Positions 25,261 to 38,505 of a DNA stretch of 64,000 nucleotides are shown piece after piece. Source of the DNA: Eumeta japonica (taxonomy: Eukaryota > Arthropoda > Insecta > Lepidoptera > Psychidae); assembly GCA_005406025.1 (NCBI GenBank), contig BGZK01000001.1, positions 1,612,001 through 1,676,000 on the forward strand. The letters are read 5' to 3'. Each line of letters starts with the position of its first letter. Position 1 is the first letter of the stretch. The translations under genes and the position numbers were made by a program. Below the pieces are notes generated by a model. It had not been told where the DNA came from. It was given only the letters and a program-made list of their open reading frames with translations, and did not search any database.

Positions 25261-26519
25261 AAAACATTTACCGATATCGTTGCAAAGATTATATTCATTC
25301 TCGGATGCTTTTTGAGACTCGTGAATAACATTTCTTCAGCACATGACCTATGTCCTGCGCTAATCGGATCCCCATTTCGTTCATTACTGTAAATCTAGGT
25401 AGATGGAAAATGATAATGGACTATAATATAAACTTTAAGAGGGCACTCTATAACTGGCCACTACACGCTACCTATGGAAGTGAGGAGTTAAATTTTTATT
25501 GCAAAGGCACTTTCCCGAGTGACACAGAAATGCACTTTAATCCTACTGTATACATTCTTTTAGATATTACTGTGAAACGATTTTGTAACAAACTTAAAAA
25601 TCTATGACCGACTATCAGGAGTGATAAAAAATCCTGCTTCTACCAGGACATTTTCACTGTAAGAATCAATTTAGGTTTGTTAGTCATTTACCTGTGAATT
25701 TGTTATTCGACTCTAAAATCAAAAAGTGCATTGACTGCGAGTGAAGTAATAATTCGTTTGTTAAGAACTTGCCTTCTCATTTTCTCAGACCTACTCTAAA
25801 CCTTGCATATTGGTTCCTTCGACCTGAAACAAAATTTGCAAAAATAAAAATGAAATACCTACAGTTCGTTGGTAACAGCACCCATTAGGTTAATTTGTTT
25901 TTTGAATATCCGTAATAGTCCGAATAAGGTTATTATTGGAATAAAAAATTGGAAAAATTGCTAGAAATTTGAAAAATTTTAGAAAATTCTATGTTCCTCT
26001 TTTATGGGATTTTTATATAAACTGTATAATATGACTGTAGCCCACGATTTGAACGATGGATACGTGTAACTATTTTTTTTTTTTGTCAAATGATCAAAAT
26101 GAGGCCGGTATGGAGACTGATATAGATCTATACAAAAATAAAGGAATTCGAATATATAAAAATTAATGTTTATATGTTTGTCCTGTATTCCTGCCTAATC
26201 CATTGATCCGATTACGGTGAAATTTTGGAGATATATTGTACGCACGCTCGAAAGATCTCTAAAAAAATTAACATTTGTTCCTGGTTCCTTTCACAAATCC
26301 ATTCTGGTAAACCGAAGCACCGAACACTAAACCGTTTCAATTTTTTTTGTAATAAGAGATAGTTACATTACTCCTGAATAAATTAGGCTGCTATCATTTA
26401 CCCCTGAGTTCATCAATGAATTTATATTCCTAAAATGATTTAAAAAAATCTTTTTTTTCATCTAAAGTTAAACCATCCCACAAGTAAATAGTTCATATTT
26501 TCCCCTAGCTTCGTTCAAA

Positions 26520-26700
26520 TCGCAACTGTGATTGATAGCGGAATCCGAATTAAAAGCGAGACCGAGACCGAAATTGAGAACCGGACCGGGATCGAAAACT
26601 CTCGTTTTTAGTTGCCATAAAGAATGGGTCAGGTTAAAAAAAAATTGGTAGATAATATATTCCTCGTATGGAACCGTTCCCACGAGAGCTATATTCGCAC
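26520..26700 (+). repeat. hexamer-rich interspersed element, copy 3
   Basis: agcgagaccgagaccgaaat, gagaaccggaccgggatcg: purine-rich six-base units as at 58300 and 4850. Confidence 0.45.
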
Positions 26701-26877
26701 TTCCCTCTTTTTATAATATAAGATCTAACCCCGCTATATGTAATGTATTGCAAACATTTTGAAAAATGTAGAATAGCATTTTATTCTCTACTTATGTTGA
26801 TCTTACTGGTCGTCTATACACTTATAAAAAAAAATTAAGATTACTCTATAGAGAGCTTGGATGAATGGATGTTTGAA

Positions 26878-26921
26878 ATAATGCTTCAAAACACCTTATG
26901 CATGGTGTTTTAAAGCATTAT
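26878..26921. repeat. 18-bp hairpin
   Basis: Arms 26878-26895 and 26904-26921 (ataatgcttcaaaacacc and its complement) pair with one mismatch over 8 bases. Confidence 0.6.
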
Positions 26922-29207
26922 GACTCAATCATGGCTTAGTATTCTACCTACGACTGTTTGGGTCAGATGATTTTATGGGACGTAGGACTGCTCTCTGACA
27001 GTGCTGGCGGCTCCTTGGTTAAGAGTATCGCCTTACCACCTTAAGATAATACTGAGTTAGACTTTGACCACAAGCGAATTGACCAATGATTTTCCAACTC
27101 AATGCAAAATTGAAACATGCACTCTATATCGCCCCAAATACGGCAGGCCCAATATCTAATTTCATCTCGAGGCGGGATCAACTTAAAATAAATTGGAATC
27201 GTTGCAACGAAATAAAATCGTTTCCAAAAAAAATTGTAGCAAAGTATACAGCGTTTTATATTTTATTTTTGTTTTATGGCATAAAAAATATTCTTGTGCC
27301 AAATTTCGCATTTTCCATCGATCTGTCTTTAGGTTCTGGTCCGTTCTTGTTTTCTATGATCGATCTGTAGCAAATAATTATAAATTGAAAATGCCAAAAA
27401 ACCTAACTTCGATTTGCAAATATATTAAATTTATCGCTCTAATTTTATAACACTTACGTTTTGCAAAATTTATTATGACCGATTGGTACGTTTTGGGTTC
27501 GTAATACGGTTTTGATCCGCTATTCAGCGAGTATCTTTAAAATCACAATGCCACGTTAAAACTCATTCGTTTTTACTTTTCAAATGAGGTTATTTGTACA
27601 GTAATTTAAAAGTGGCCATATGAATAAAAAAAACTTTGAAACGAGTTAACGAATATAACGAAATTCATGGCATTAGGTATTTACATGGTATATAATTTTA
27701 ATGAATTCGAATGTGATAGTTAATAAACTTATAACTAATTTTATTAATAATCTTTATTTTCCTTTTTTTATAGTAAGGAAAATAACGAAAATAGCCTTAT
27801 GTCTACCATGAATATGAGTAATATTAGTAATTAGTAAAATTAATGATCTCGTTGTCTACTTTATTGACAGTATCTTCACTGAATCTAATATTACAAATAT
27901 TATTACCTTATATACATATATTAACGTTTTTATCGACCATTATTTTATTTTAGTTTATGTTAATTTTTGCGAAACCGATAAAGCATTAGCTAATGACAAT
28001 TATTATTTTGACTATAGCTACTTACCTAATTTAAGTAAACAATATTGGTGATATCTTTCACTAAATATATATTTATGCAATATTTTAATAAAACGCGTAA
28101 AACTTACACTGATAGTTTTAGATTTAAAACTAAAAAGAAAGCACAACAAAGTGACACTACGTAGTGCTTGAATCAAAAAGGAGCTTACAGGATCAATTAA
28201 ATATTATGAGACTAATTGTAAAATATCTGAGAACTGGATAAAGACAGTTTAAACCGTTAAAAAAACATATAGTTCAAGTGGTTTATAATAACAGTAGGAA
28301 ATTACAGTAATAGGTTAAAAGCATAAAAATATACGCCTTAATCCGCTTAGAAAAGCTCAGATATTTCCAGTTCAAAAACCTGGCTCCAAACACTACATCA
28401 CCCACTTTTGTTTCACCGAATATTGCTAAAATTTTATAGAAAATTATTTACTGTACCCTTTCTTATTTTTTATTGACAATAAGAGGTTTCTCAAAAATCA
28501 AGTGGGATCTATAAGATACACAAGAGCTAATGACCCATTTTTTTCAGTATCCGACATTAATATAGGTATATTGATAAAAATAAGCCTATTATTGCCTTAT
28601 CTATTTTGAATCTCGCGAAAGCTTTTGATAACGTAAATTGTAAAACCTTAATAATGAAAAACGGAAATATGGTAAACGACCTATTTCATACGATGTCATT
28701 AATAGTAATCTAATAGATTGTAACTTGTTACGACAAACAATTGTATTAGTGATGTAAAACTTGTTGAAGTTTAGGTAACGCAAGGAATAATTTTGTGGTC
28801 TTTTAGGTACTTTTTACTGCTTGTTATTTATATTAATGGTCTATCACAGACGGGCATAATACTTCAGTGACTTTCAGTTTATGTGGTCCTATGGCGTCTT
28901 ACTGTGGCGTAGCGCTACCTACATAGAAGCTATTTATGAATTACAAAAATGAGCAAATCGTGTAATTTATAATATTTCTTTTTTGTTAAAGAAAAATTCT
29001 ATGAAGTTCACATTCTAATCGCAGTATATTAAATATCACGCATATGCACAAAAACCTTCAATGATTTTTAAAAAATAATGACATTCATCATGTTTATACA
29101 AGATATAAGAATAAATGTACCATTTCTCGTTTGTCTCCGTGAAACATCACAAAGTTTTTATGAGCCAGTCTGCACATGCGCAATAGGGTTTTTGAAGAAA
29201 GATCAAC

Positions 29208-29248
29208 CATCGGAATCTTTTTTCAAGAATTGAAAAAAGATTCCGATG
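29208..29248. repeat. 19-bp perfect hairpin, 3-base loop
   Basis: catcggaatcttttttcaa (29208-29226) pairs with its exact complement at 29230-29248. Confidence 0.75.
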
Positions 29249-30299
29249 ACGAAGCAGAATGGAGTTAGTTAGCTCGCAGACATATTTTCGCACTCCATCG
29301 CACACAATAATTCTTAATCTGTATGAGTTTAAGAACATATAAAATTGTCGAGTTTCTTGGCGTATCTGAACAGTATCCATCTTCCGAAGCGTCAGTAGTT
29401 TTTGACGAGTGTAAATGTAGATAGTTTTATGGGCATATGTGCATAAGAAATCGTATTCCATTTTAATTTTATAATTTTATTACTATGCTATCAGAAAATT
29501 CATTAGATTCGTATGCTGATGATGGTTAGGAAAATTCTGGAAATAAATACCATTGCTTTTGGCAAGTTTTATCATAGTATTCCGTTAAATTTTAAATTAT
29601 ATATTAATCACAATGAACTAAAAATAAGTTTTAAGCTTTGCAGAATATTAAATAAAATATTTTTCTTTTTTATTTTATTATATAAATGGTTTGAAATCTT
29701 TACTTAAGTAAAACATGTAAAATTCGTGGATTTTTTTTTTAATATAACATAATTTACTTAAGTAATGATTTTAAACCAAAACTGAAGAAATCCATTTACA
29801 ATGCACTTTTTGAAATTGTTTTAGTTACGGAATTATTGCTTAGCGTCGGCCATAAATAATACAATATAATGGCTATTTCGATCACAAAATACGTATTAGA
29901 TTTAATGAAAGTACATAACGAATTTCGAACTCCTCTAAATATTAAATCTGCATTTATTGTAAATTTTAATTTACTACACTTTATTTTCACCATAAACTCA
30001 ATATATCAAATGTAAATATTTAGCCAAAGATACCACTTTGATTTTTAATGAAATTACTAGTAACACAACGGTACTTTGTTTGACACTCGTTTTTGACAGA
30101 TCTCGCAACGTTCTTCTGTGAATATTGTAATTTCTCTTTTAAACTGTTTACTATGAATGATATTAGATTATTATTGCTATAAAAATATGGACACGCAAAA
30201 AAGTACCTAATGGTCGCTCGATCAGTGATTTCTTTAGAACAAGGCTTAATCCTACGAAATATGACTAGAAGACTTCCCGTATAATGATGTTTATAATTT

Positions 30300-30610
30300 T
30301 GCCTATCGGAAGCAGTGGCTGATGGAGACAGGTCGTTTTTGCTCTGGGGCGAGTTTTGTGTGAGCGCTCCTACTGAGCTCGTATTTATTCGTGCAGGCGT
30401 TCGCGATAGACATATCAATGCTGCACTTTATAACACTAATATTCCGGAAGGATGTGTGATGCCGTTCTCTGGTTGTATTGAACGGAATTTTCGATTTCTG
30501 GAGGATGATGCGAAACCGTACGCAGTTTTCGTCGTTGGTGTTAGCGACGGCTTAGACCTCAAATCGGGGTTTGTGATATATGCGTGTGGCATTAAAACCA
30601 AAAGTTAGAT
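30300..30610 (+). mobile_element. decayed Tc1-like transposase fragment
   Basis: The + frame reads LLWGEFCVSAPTELVFIRAG, then MPFSGCIERNFRFLEDDAKP and YAVFVV. This fits Tc1 transposases, where a PF-x-G-x-IG-x-NF-x-F-MHDNA-x-PH motif carries the second catalytic Asp. The Asp pair is still visible (EDDAKP) but the flanks are decayed, so it is not functional. Confidence 0.6.
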
Positions 30611-31069
30611 CCACGCATGCTACATTTGTAACACCTGAAAATCTATGAGTAGTCAATGGAGAATGGGAGAAATACCCTAAATTTATAAATTCAATTGAAT
30701 TTGTCAAAATACACCTACAAAACATTAATTACGACGAGAGGAGGAAATACCCGTTACTGAACTAAAAACTTAAACTTTTTATTAAAAAAATACTTAATTG
30801 TAATTTTCTGTAAAAATAAACAAAATGTTTGTCATGCTTTTTATTTTTCTCTTACTTTTTCAGCTTTGTTTTCAAATATTTCTCCTGCATATGAAACTCA
30901 TTATTTGTGACATAAAATATCTATTAATTAACAATTCCGCATAATTCAAAATTGATAGTTTATTCACAAAAGCAGTTTTTTGACAACCGGTCTACATAGT
31001 ATATATCTATGAAGATGATTTTTCTGTGTCTGGACATCAATTAAAACGTATCGCTCAATATGGGATTTT

Positions 31070-31320
31070 GGACATTCGACGCGGAGTCACTCGTAGACGC
31101 TTGCGGGCTATTTATTTTTAAATCGGTAGGTGCACCCTGTTTCATTATCTATCACAACCCGTAACGTCAAAGTGAATCGGACCTACGACCGCTAGTCTAC
31201 AAACATACAATGAAAACAACCTTTCTTTGTCCGGATAGCATTTAAAAACTATTGAACATAGAGGTATGGGGCTTGGGCCATTCGACGCGGAGTCATCGTT
31301 GAATGGTTCCAAACTATTTC
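31070..31320 (+). repeat. diverged tandem duplication sharing ATTCGACGCGGAGTCA
   Basis: Two stretches about 220 bases apart share attcgacgcggagtca exactly (about 31075 and 31297) and similar upstream words (gtctggacatcaatt / gtccggatagcattt). Confidence 0.45.
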
Positions 31321-31735
31321 TTCATGGATTCTACACACCCGCCAACATTTAGTTAGATTTCTTTGATGTTCGCCTTTCGATCACACTCGAACCGCTAAAC
31401 GGATTGTAATAAAATTTTGCATACGTCCTGAAATAGGAAGAAGGATATTTTTTATACAAAAAAAATGAGTCATATCGGTATTAATACAAGAAAAATTGCA
31501 TTCGGTAACCGTGGCCAAAATTTAATCACAGAATAAGATAATCATTGCTAAATTTTAATTGACGTCCAGCGAACAACGAGCGAGAAACGGATAGTTTTCA
31601 ATAAATCTTAAATATTAAAAGTACTAGCTTGTAAGTATTACCAACTATTAAAATATCAAAATGATTAAATAATGTACCTTCTGTAAGTGTACTGAAATCA
31701 ACTTCGAAATTTAACAGTACGGAACGGAATGTCTG

Positions 31736-31830
31736 CTTTTTAGGGTTCCGTAACACAATGGCAAAAACGGAACTGTCCGTCCGTCTGCCCGTCCATACGT
31801 CACATAGGTGTCTTGTATAAGCGCTATTTA
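31736..31830 (+). repeat. TAGGGTTCCGTA family, 5' part
   Basis: tttttagggttccgtaacac followed by ggaactgtccgtccgtctgc. This is the start of the family at 11718 and 37918. 32320-32940 may be the continuation of the same or another copy. Confidence 0.6.
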
Positions 31831-32319
31831 GTTTCGTGGTGAAATAACAAAAATAAATAAACGAAAGGAGCGGGCGGGAGGGCACTCTGTGCATGTACCA
31901 GCAGTTGAAAAAAAATTTTTTGACGTGACAACGTCTTAAATTAGGTTGCGGCTGGGAGTCACTTATGAAAAAGTGTAACGCTCGGTAACGTAACGATGAG
32001 TCACCGAACGAGAGAGGCCCGCCGAATGCCTTGCGTCTCTCCCCACTCAACTATGATCGGTCTGCCGCGCGCAGCTAGAGAATTAGTGCATAGCTTGCAA
32101 ATGTATTGCAAGTTATTGTATGTATATTTGTATATAAATACGTATGTATGTGTAAAGGTAAAAATAAAATTTTGTTAATATGAAATTCAGTGCGAGATTC
32201 TTTGTATAAATTAATGTTTTAAATATAATTCTTTGTATAAATAAATGTTTTAAATTGTTACTATTATTTCATCCTTCTTCCTACTATACGAATGAATATT
32301 CACATTAAAATGATTTTAC

Positions 32320-32940
32320 CATTCAAAGTCGTTGTCACGTAAAACTTTCGCCCGTATACCGACTTTACAGGCAACCAAATTTTTTTGGGTAAATGTTAAT
32401 TTGTGGCACATATTTAGATAGTTATTAAAAAAGAATAAGGTTTTTAAGTAATGTCCGATCAAAGGAAAATTTTCGGAAAATCGCTCCGAAATGAGCACAA
32501 ATTGTCCCACCGGTTTCTATTTTTTAAACTGTATGTCCAAAAATATGAAAAAAACTACAAAGATAACGCTTAATAAATGGTTCAACTGAAATTAATTTGA
32601 ACTTGATCGGATATATCATTTTTGAGTCACTGCCGAAAAACTGCGCTTCTCAACAAAAATAATTAAGTACCATAAAGATACTTTTGCTGCTGCATTTTGA
32701 TTTTTTACTTTACACTAGTTTAAGAGTAATAGTCGGTACTTATATTGTATTACTTTGTGCGGTAAATATGGAAAAAAATGTAACAATGTAGCTTTTTTCA
32801 TCCTTAGTAAATTTTTTGTTGTAACTAACGGCTACAAAATTCCATACTGAGCATGGTACGACATGATTTTGGTCGATTTTAGTCATAAGGGTTTTGCGTT
32901 TTCTTTTTTGCCAGAAAAAAAAATATACATGTAACATATG
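32320..32940 (+). repeat. internal part of the same family as 56885-57612
   Basis: Words such as aatgttaatttgtggcacat and tttttgagtcactgccgaaa are present in inverse orientation at 57385 and 57160 (gtgccacacataaatgtt; ttggcaatgactcaaaaacg). Confidence 0.5.
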
Positions 32941-32990
32941 AAAGGGCTACTTGAGTAATTGCAGGGTATTTCATTTAACTTTATGAAATT

Positions 32991-33834
32991 ATAGTCTAGA
33001 TAAAAAGTTGAAAATGGAGAAAAAAAGAGATACTAGTCTTAAAAATACGTATGTTAGCTCATTCGATCTCGGATAATGTCCAGAAAAATGTATCTGTACT
33101 TTAAATAAAATGTTTAAGTTCAATTATAAATAAAGCTCTCTTTTACGCTTAACAAGATTACGCCATAAAAATTTAAAACATTTCAATGTTTTGTTTATAA
33201 TAAATTTTTTATTTAAGCAACATTATATTGATTGCTCAGTTTTTATTGACACAAGCATGTGTATGAAACATTTTTATTTCAAATACTTTAACATTTTTTT
33301 AATGAAGACGAAAGTTGGAGAAAATTTTGTTAATTAACAATTGCCAAAATTGTTATAAAATCAACTTTAATTTAAATTTTCAACGGCAACATATTCTTTG
33401 AAATATCCTAAACACATCGTAATATATTCAAATTTTGAAATTAGTATTTAATACCTTAAAAAAATATTTAGTGTGACGAATTCGATTTTGACCTCGCGCG
33501 CGCTACTTTAAAATGCCGCGCGGAGGCCCATTTTCAGCGTTAAATTAAAATTATAAATAATGGAGATCGAGTTTCGAAAGTTACATGTTTTTTACAGGAA
33601 ATTTCCTCTTCTTTAAGAACATTTTTTTCTTAAATTTTGATAATTAACGAGATATCGGCGAAAAACAAAATATATATCGTATTTTTTTCATCTTTAATTG
33701 TTTATAATTTTTGCAATTTCTTATGTGCTAATAAACGCTTTCAGTTTGTTTTTCTAAACGTTATTCCGGATCGAATGTATTTTTAGGACAAGTATCTTTA
33801 TTTTTCACCATTTTCAACTTGTTACCTAGACTAT
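32991..33834. mobile_element. element with about 90-bp inverted ends and a CpG-rich core
   Basis: atagtctagataaaaagttg and aaaatggagaaaaaaagaga, going on to about 33090, are mirrored at about 33751-33834 (caccattttcaacttgttac, ctagactat) with moderate divergence. The centre holds tcgcgcgcgctac and gccgcgcggagg (33495-33530) in otherwise AT-rich DNA. No ORF. Confidence 0.55.
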
Positions 33835-34348
33835 TGCAATAGAAGACAATTGCGAAAATTTTCAGTAGCTACATATGTCGGGCATTAATAAAAACTTGAT
33901 ATCTAAAGGACACAGTAAAAGCTACAACATTTGGTGTACAAACTTTTTATTTATCTAAATATTAGGGATTATATTTATTTGGATGTCCGTTACATTTATT
34001 AGTATGTCTGTCGTGTTTGTTTGTAGGGCTGTAAATATATAGTTATAGAACCAATGGACAATAACTAAAAAGATTGTTAAAAAATCATAATGATTAAAAA
34101 TTCACAAATATTTTTATTGTTAGAATAAATGTCGCAAATAGTTTTTTTCTATAATGATATACATAGGTTAATCTTGAACATTAATAACAAGATGTACAAT
34201 CTGTAGATTTGTAAATGTCATAATTCGAAAATATTTACTATTCATTAAAATAAAAAAAATACCTAAAAATTCCTACTTCTTAGCATCATTCCGTCATGGT
34301 TCGATCAACAACATATTTAACGATTACTAAGTACGGGCAAAAACGACA

Positions 34349-34400
34349 TCGAAATTTAGGTCAGTAGGTACGTAGTCGTACCTACTACCCTAAATTTCGA
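34349..34400. repeat. 24-bp hairpin, 4-base loop
   Basis: Arms 34349-34372 and 34377-34400 pair with two mismatches. Core gtaggtacg tagt cgtacctac. Confidence 0.65.
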
Positions 34401-35259
34401 GATAAGAAGTGGTTGAATGTACTGTTGAGTCGATATGCCAGCGGACAACGACACTGCTGTCAGCAGTTACATCGATGCTTATACGAGCACGGCACGTTGC
34501 ATATGAATGCTGGAATCATTTGAGGTGATTTGGCGTCATTTACGCTAATACGAGTTACATTGCATCATATGAGAGAGCCTAACATCAGTATGTACTGGCA
34601 TATTCATGTCGGGACGTCAATGCATTATTCACATTAATTGTCTTAAAGAGATATCCGGTCGATTCGATACAATTTAGAGTTTAACACTGAATTTTGAAAT
34701 CAGCTTATAACTAAATATCGGCGCACGGTCATTTTTTCAAATTTTTAATTTCGCAAACAAAAGTCGATAGCATTTTATAATAATGAAACGATATTTTATT
34801 GTCAAATTGGGAAATACTTAAAAAAAATTATTTCAAAGTATTTGTCTTAATCGCCATACCTACATACCTGAACATTTTTTCACGGCGCGCAAATAATTTA
34901 ACGCGTTCAATGTGACAGAACAACTCGCGGTGGCCGTGCGTGATACAATAAGCGCCGATGGCCAAAATAACCTTGTGGCTCGTAATGTACGCGTGTTCAT
35001 GAGCCTACCGCTCGACAGCCTGAAAGTTGGCGACCTATTTGTTTCAGTAATTTTCGTTAATCTACGACGAGAAAAGAAATTAATAAAAAAAAAACCCTCG
35101 ACACAAACAATACCTCAAATAGTCAAATAGTGGTCAAATAGTGATCATTCACTAACTTGATTCCTTTAACCCACTTCCCGGATTCGCTCTCATATTGCAT
35201 ATATCGCCGTCCTTTATTATATTGTATTATGGACATGGAAACATAGAGGGCATTCATAT

Positions 35260-35465
35260 CGGATTCTAATAAAATCGAGATCGATTTGTGAATTAAAAGC
35301 GGAAACGCGACGAGATACGAAAGCGGGACAATTGACATCGAAAGCGAAATTGGAATCGAGCACCGGAAAGTGATCGGTATTATGTTCGAGAGCGTCATCG
35401 GGCGATACGTAACATGTAGGAATTCATTCTATGTTGACGGGTGGAGCAGAGGGCGGAAAGCTAGT
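35260..35465 (+). repeat. hexamer-rich interspersed element, copy 4
   Basis: Purine-rich units (aaagcgaaattggaatcgag), then gcgtcatcgggcgatacgta, cattctatgttgacgggtgg and agggcggaaagctagttt. This is the fullest example of the shared end structure. Confidence 0.6.
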
Positions 35466-36850
35466 TTATTTATCTTTAAACTAATCGTTGAGACCATTCC
35501 AATGAGCTTTTACGCTCTACCTCTGCTCTAAGTTAGTGCGGTGCGTTGGAGGATATTTTCTAGACTTGAGATAATGATAATTAGTTCAAAATTACTACTA
35601 CCTTAGATGAATATTAATGTTACTAAGTTCTAAGGTTATTGAAGTAATAGAACATAATTTGGACTAGATCATGCCTTTAGAAGACGCCTACATCCATTCA
35701 TCAATACGAAAGGGCTGATAATCCTCAAACGGATTTCCTTGAATCATAGTTAACCACATCTTTCACAAAAAGAATATTAAAATAGAATTCAGGCGCTTGG
35801 GAGCTACGATGCCGCAGACAGTTGCACAGATGCACAGGTGCACAGGTGCACAGATGCACTCTTCAAACTTGTAACGTTCTTCCGTATGCGTCGGCGCTTA
35901 AAATAATCTAAATATGTCCTAAAAAGTACAGTCTTCAATTTGAAGTAATTTTCTTTTCTAAAAAAAAAAACATTTAAAAAAGAGAGAAAAAAATCCTTTT
36001 GTGTACATAACTCGCGTTCTACTTTCGAAATCCTAAAATAGACTGGCGAATAAAGACACAAAAAGGAACCTTTGAAGATAATTTTTCTTCATGTGGAAAT
36101 AACGGTCGAAATTGCAGTTTGCGGTATTGCAGTTTTTGCACGCTTTTACTTCAGTATGCATTGGCGGCGTAAGAAATTAATTTAATGTGGACAAAATTAA
36201 TTCCGGGGCAGCCTTGCCATTACATAATCTTATATTCATAAATTTCTTTAAATTTCCTGGAAGTGTAATGTGGATTGGAATGTAAAAAGTAAAAAGGAAT
36301 CCAAAAAAGGATATTAAAACAGAATACAGAAATAAAGGAGGAAAAATCAAAACCGATCTTTATCTATACTTTAATTAAATGATGCTATACGCTTTAATTT
36401 CTGAATCTACCACAATTGTGGTACAATATCTACAAAGATAAAATACGACCTACGAAACTGCCGCTCTGAATTGTCTGCGATTGATGTAATACCTAGGTTT
36501 AGCGCTCCCCGACCCTTCCTTCTTCTCCCCCCGCGTTCCTCGTTTACGCTATTGCGACGTATTCGTGACTAACTTCACAGCGGTAGACTTTCGCGCTTTG
36601 TACACGCTACATACATATGAAATAAATTTTTTTGCAGAAACTTTGTTGTCAATCAAAGTGTATGTATTAGGTGTCCTCTCTATCTCTAATATGTATTATT
36701 ATATATCATTATTAATTTTTCTTAGGTTAGGTTACACTTTTTAAGGTAAAATACATTTCGGCCATTTAGTTAATTACCTACGTCAAAAAAAAACCGGACA
36801 ATCTGACATTAAAATATTTGACTTATTTAATAATAATAAGTAATATAAAC

Positions 36851-36970
36851 TCACGCCTATTTCCCAGAGGGGTAGGCAGAGTCTATAGATTTCCACATGG
36901 TACGATCTTTGCATATCTCTCTTGCCTCACTGACATCCATCAATCTTTTCATGCAAGCTCGTAGATTTCA
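36851..36970 (+). repeat. about 120-bp dispersed repeat, copy 2
   Basis: tcacgcctatttcccagagg, gtacgatctttgcatatctc and catccatcaatcttttcatg, collinear with 11577-11697. Confidence 0.65.
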
Positions 36971-37426
36971 GGTGTTTAATATTTAGTCCTTTTTTATATG
37001 TCACCAATATTGTCTGCATAGGATTTTCTAGATCGGACCTTTGCCGACCTTTCCATCACACACAAAACCTATTTCGTCTATCTTTTTGTTGAGTCTACTT
37101 CGTCTGTACGTAATAATATTTTAAATTAATTATTTATTCAATATACACCGAGTACTTATATTATATTTACAGGCATATTTCCTTTCTCGTGGGGGTAGAC
37201 ATTTTCCGAATAGAGCCTCAAGGATCAAGCCTGTCGGTCTGAAATGCGAACGCGGAAGCGTGCTCATCCGAAGGGTCGCGATTACACAGCGAACTCAGGC
37301 CGACAAGAAAAAGTTCGAGCGATTGCCCCGTACGGAAGTTACGTCATTGTGCGAAGGCGTTTGCGTTGACAAAATTAAATCGGATATTAAAAATGACAGA
37401 AGGGATTAAAGACACGTCGTAGTCTG

Positions 37427-37600
37427 ATGCTAGCGATGGTGGCTCGTCGGTTAGGAGTGTGGGCTTGGCATCAAAAGGTACCGAGGTTCGACCTCGACTA
37501 CCGGCGAATCGACCGACAAGCTTTTAACTTAGGTCGACTAAGCCACACGGTCCGTGCCTTGGAGAGCACGTCGTACCGGTCGTCACGCACGTCGTCGTCG
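37427..37600 (+). repeat. tRNA-derived SINE copy 1
   Basis: A box-A-like tggctcgtcggttaggagtg and a box-B-like gaggttcgacctcg, spaced as in a pol III promoter, are followed by a non-tRNA body (gaccgacaagcttttaactt). A related copy is at 56296-56520. No tRNA cloverleaf is maintained. Confidence 0.5.
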
Positions 37601-37917
37601 CGTCGGTGGCACGTGGCAGTTAGTAGCTGCCGAGTCGCGCCAGACCGGCACGGGGGACTTGAAATACTCGTTCTGAAATAAAAGGATCGTGGGAGCGCAC
37701 GCTTCGACAATGGGATAAATTAACCAGAGTCCACGGCCGGACACTGTCGCGAACTCCTCATAAGCGGAGGGAACTTCGAAAATTATATATATCAATATAA
37801 ATAATGTGATATTGTACAAAATTCATTAATATCTCTTGGTTCATGAAAATAATCGAAATTCTCATCGCTGAGGCTATGTTAAGATACGCAAGTCTTATGA
37901 TGTACGTAGAGGAATCA

Positions 37918-38505
37918 TACTTTTTAGGATTCCGTTGTCAGCAATCATCCCTTATAGTTTCGCCGTGTCCGTTCGTCCGTCCGTCTGTATGTCTGTCCGC
38001 GGCTCAGCACAGAGACTTCTGCTATTGGAAAGGAGTAATATGCCGCTAAAGCCGAAAAAGAAGAAATCGTAAGACATACAAAGTGTCGATTTAGGAATCC
38101 GTTTGCGAAATTTTAAACTTTACAGTGGTATTTTTTGTTAGAGTCGAGTGTCTCTCCTCCTGCCAGCCGAATGGATGTTCTTAAATGTTCAAAAAAATTC
38201 CCGGCAGCTAAGTAAACTACTAGTTAAGGAAGAATAATCGGCCGAATTATAAAGTGTTTTTTAGGAAATAAAAAGCACAATATCATATGAAATTAATTGA
38301 AAACTATTCAGATAACGTTGTTAATTGCGTAAAATAAGCAGTAAATATAAATTTATGAATCGTGTAAAATTATGGAAAAAAATTATAACACTCTATCATA
38401 AATGTATAGTATCAAACATAAAACCCCCTAATAAGTCCGTATATTGTGACGGGCAACTACGGAACCCTACACTGCGCGTGGCCCGACACACGCTTGGCCG
38501 TTAGC
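37918..38505 (+). repeat. TAGGGTTCCG...CTTGGCCG family, near full copy
   Basis: Starts ctttttaggattccgttgtc, has gtccgttcgtccgtccgtct and gtccgcggctcagc. It ends caactacggaaccctacact, gcgcgtggcccgac and acgcttggccg. Non-coding, about 590 bp. Confidence 0.65.

Noticed and set aside
37427..37500. Possible tRNA gene
   Set aside because: Box A and B-like words are present but no acceptor stem or anticodon arm can be folded; fits a SINE head.
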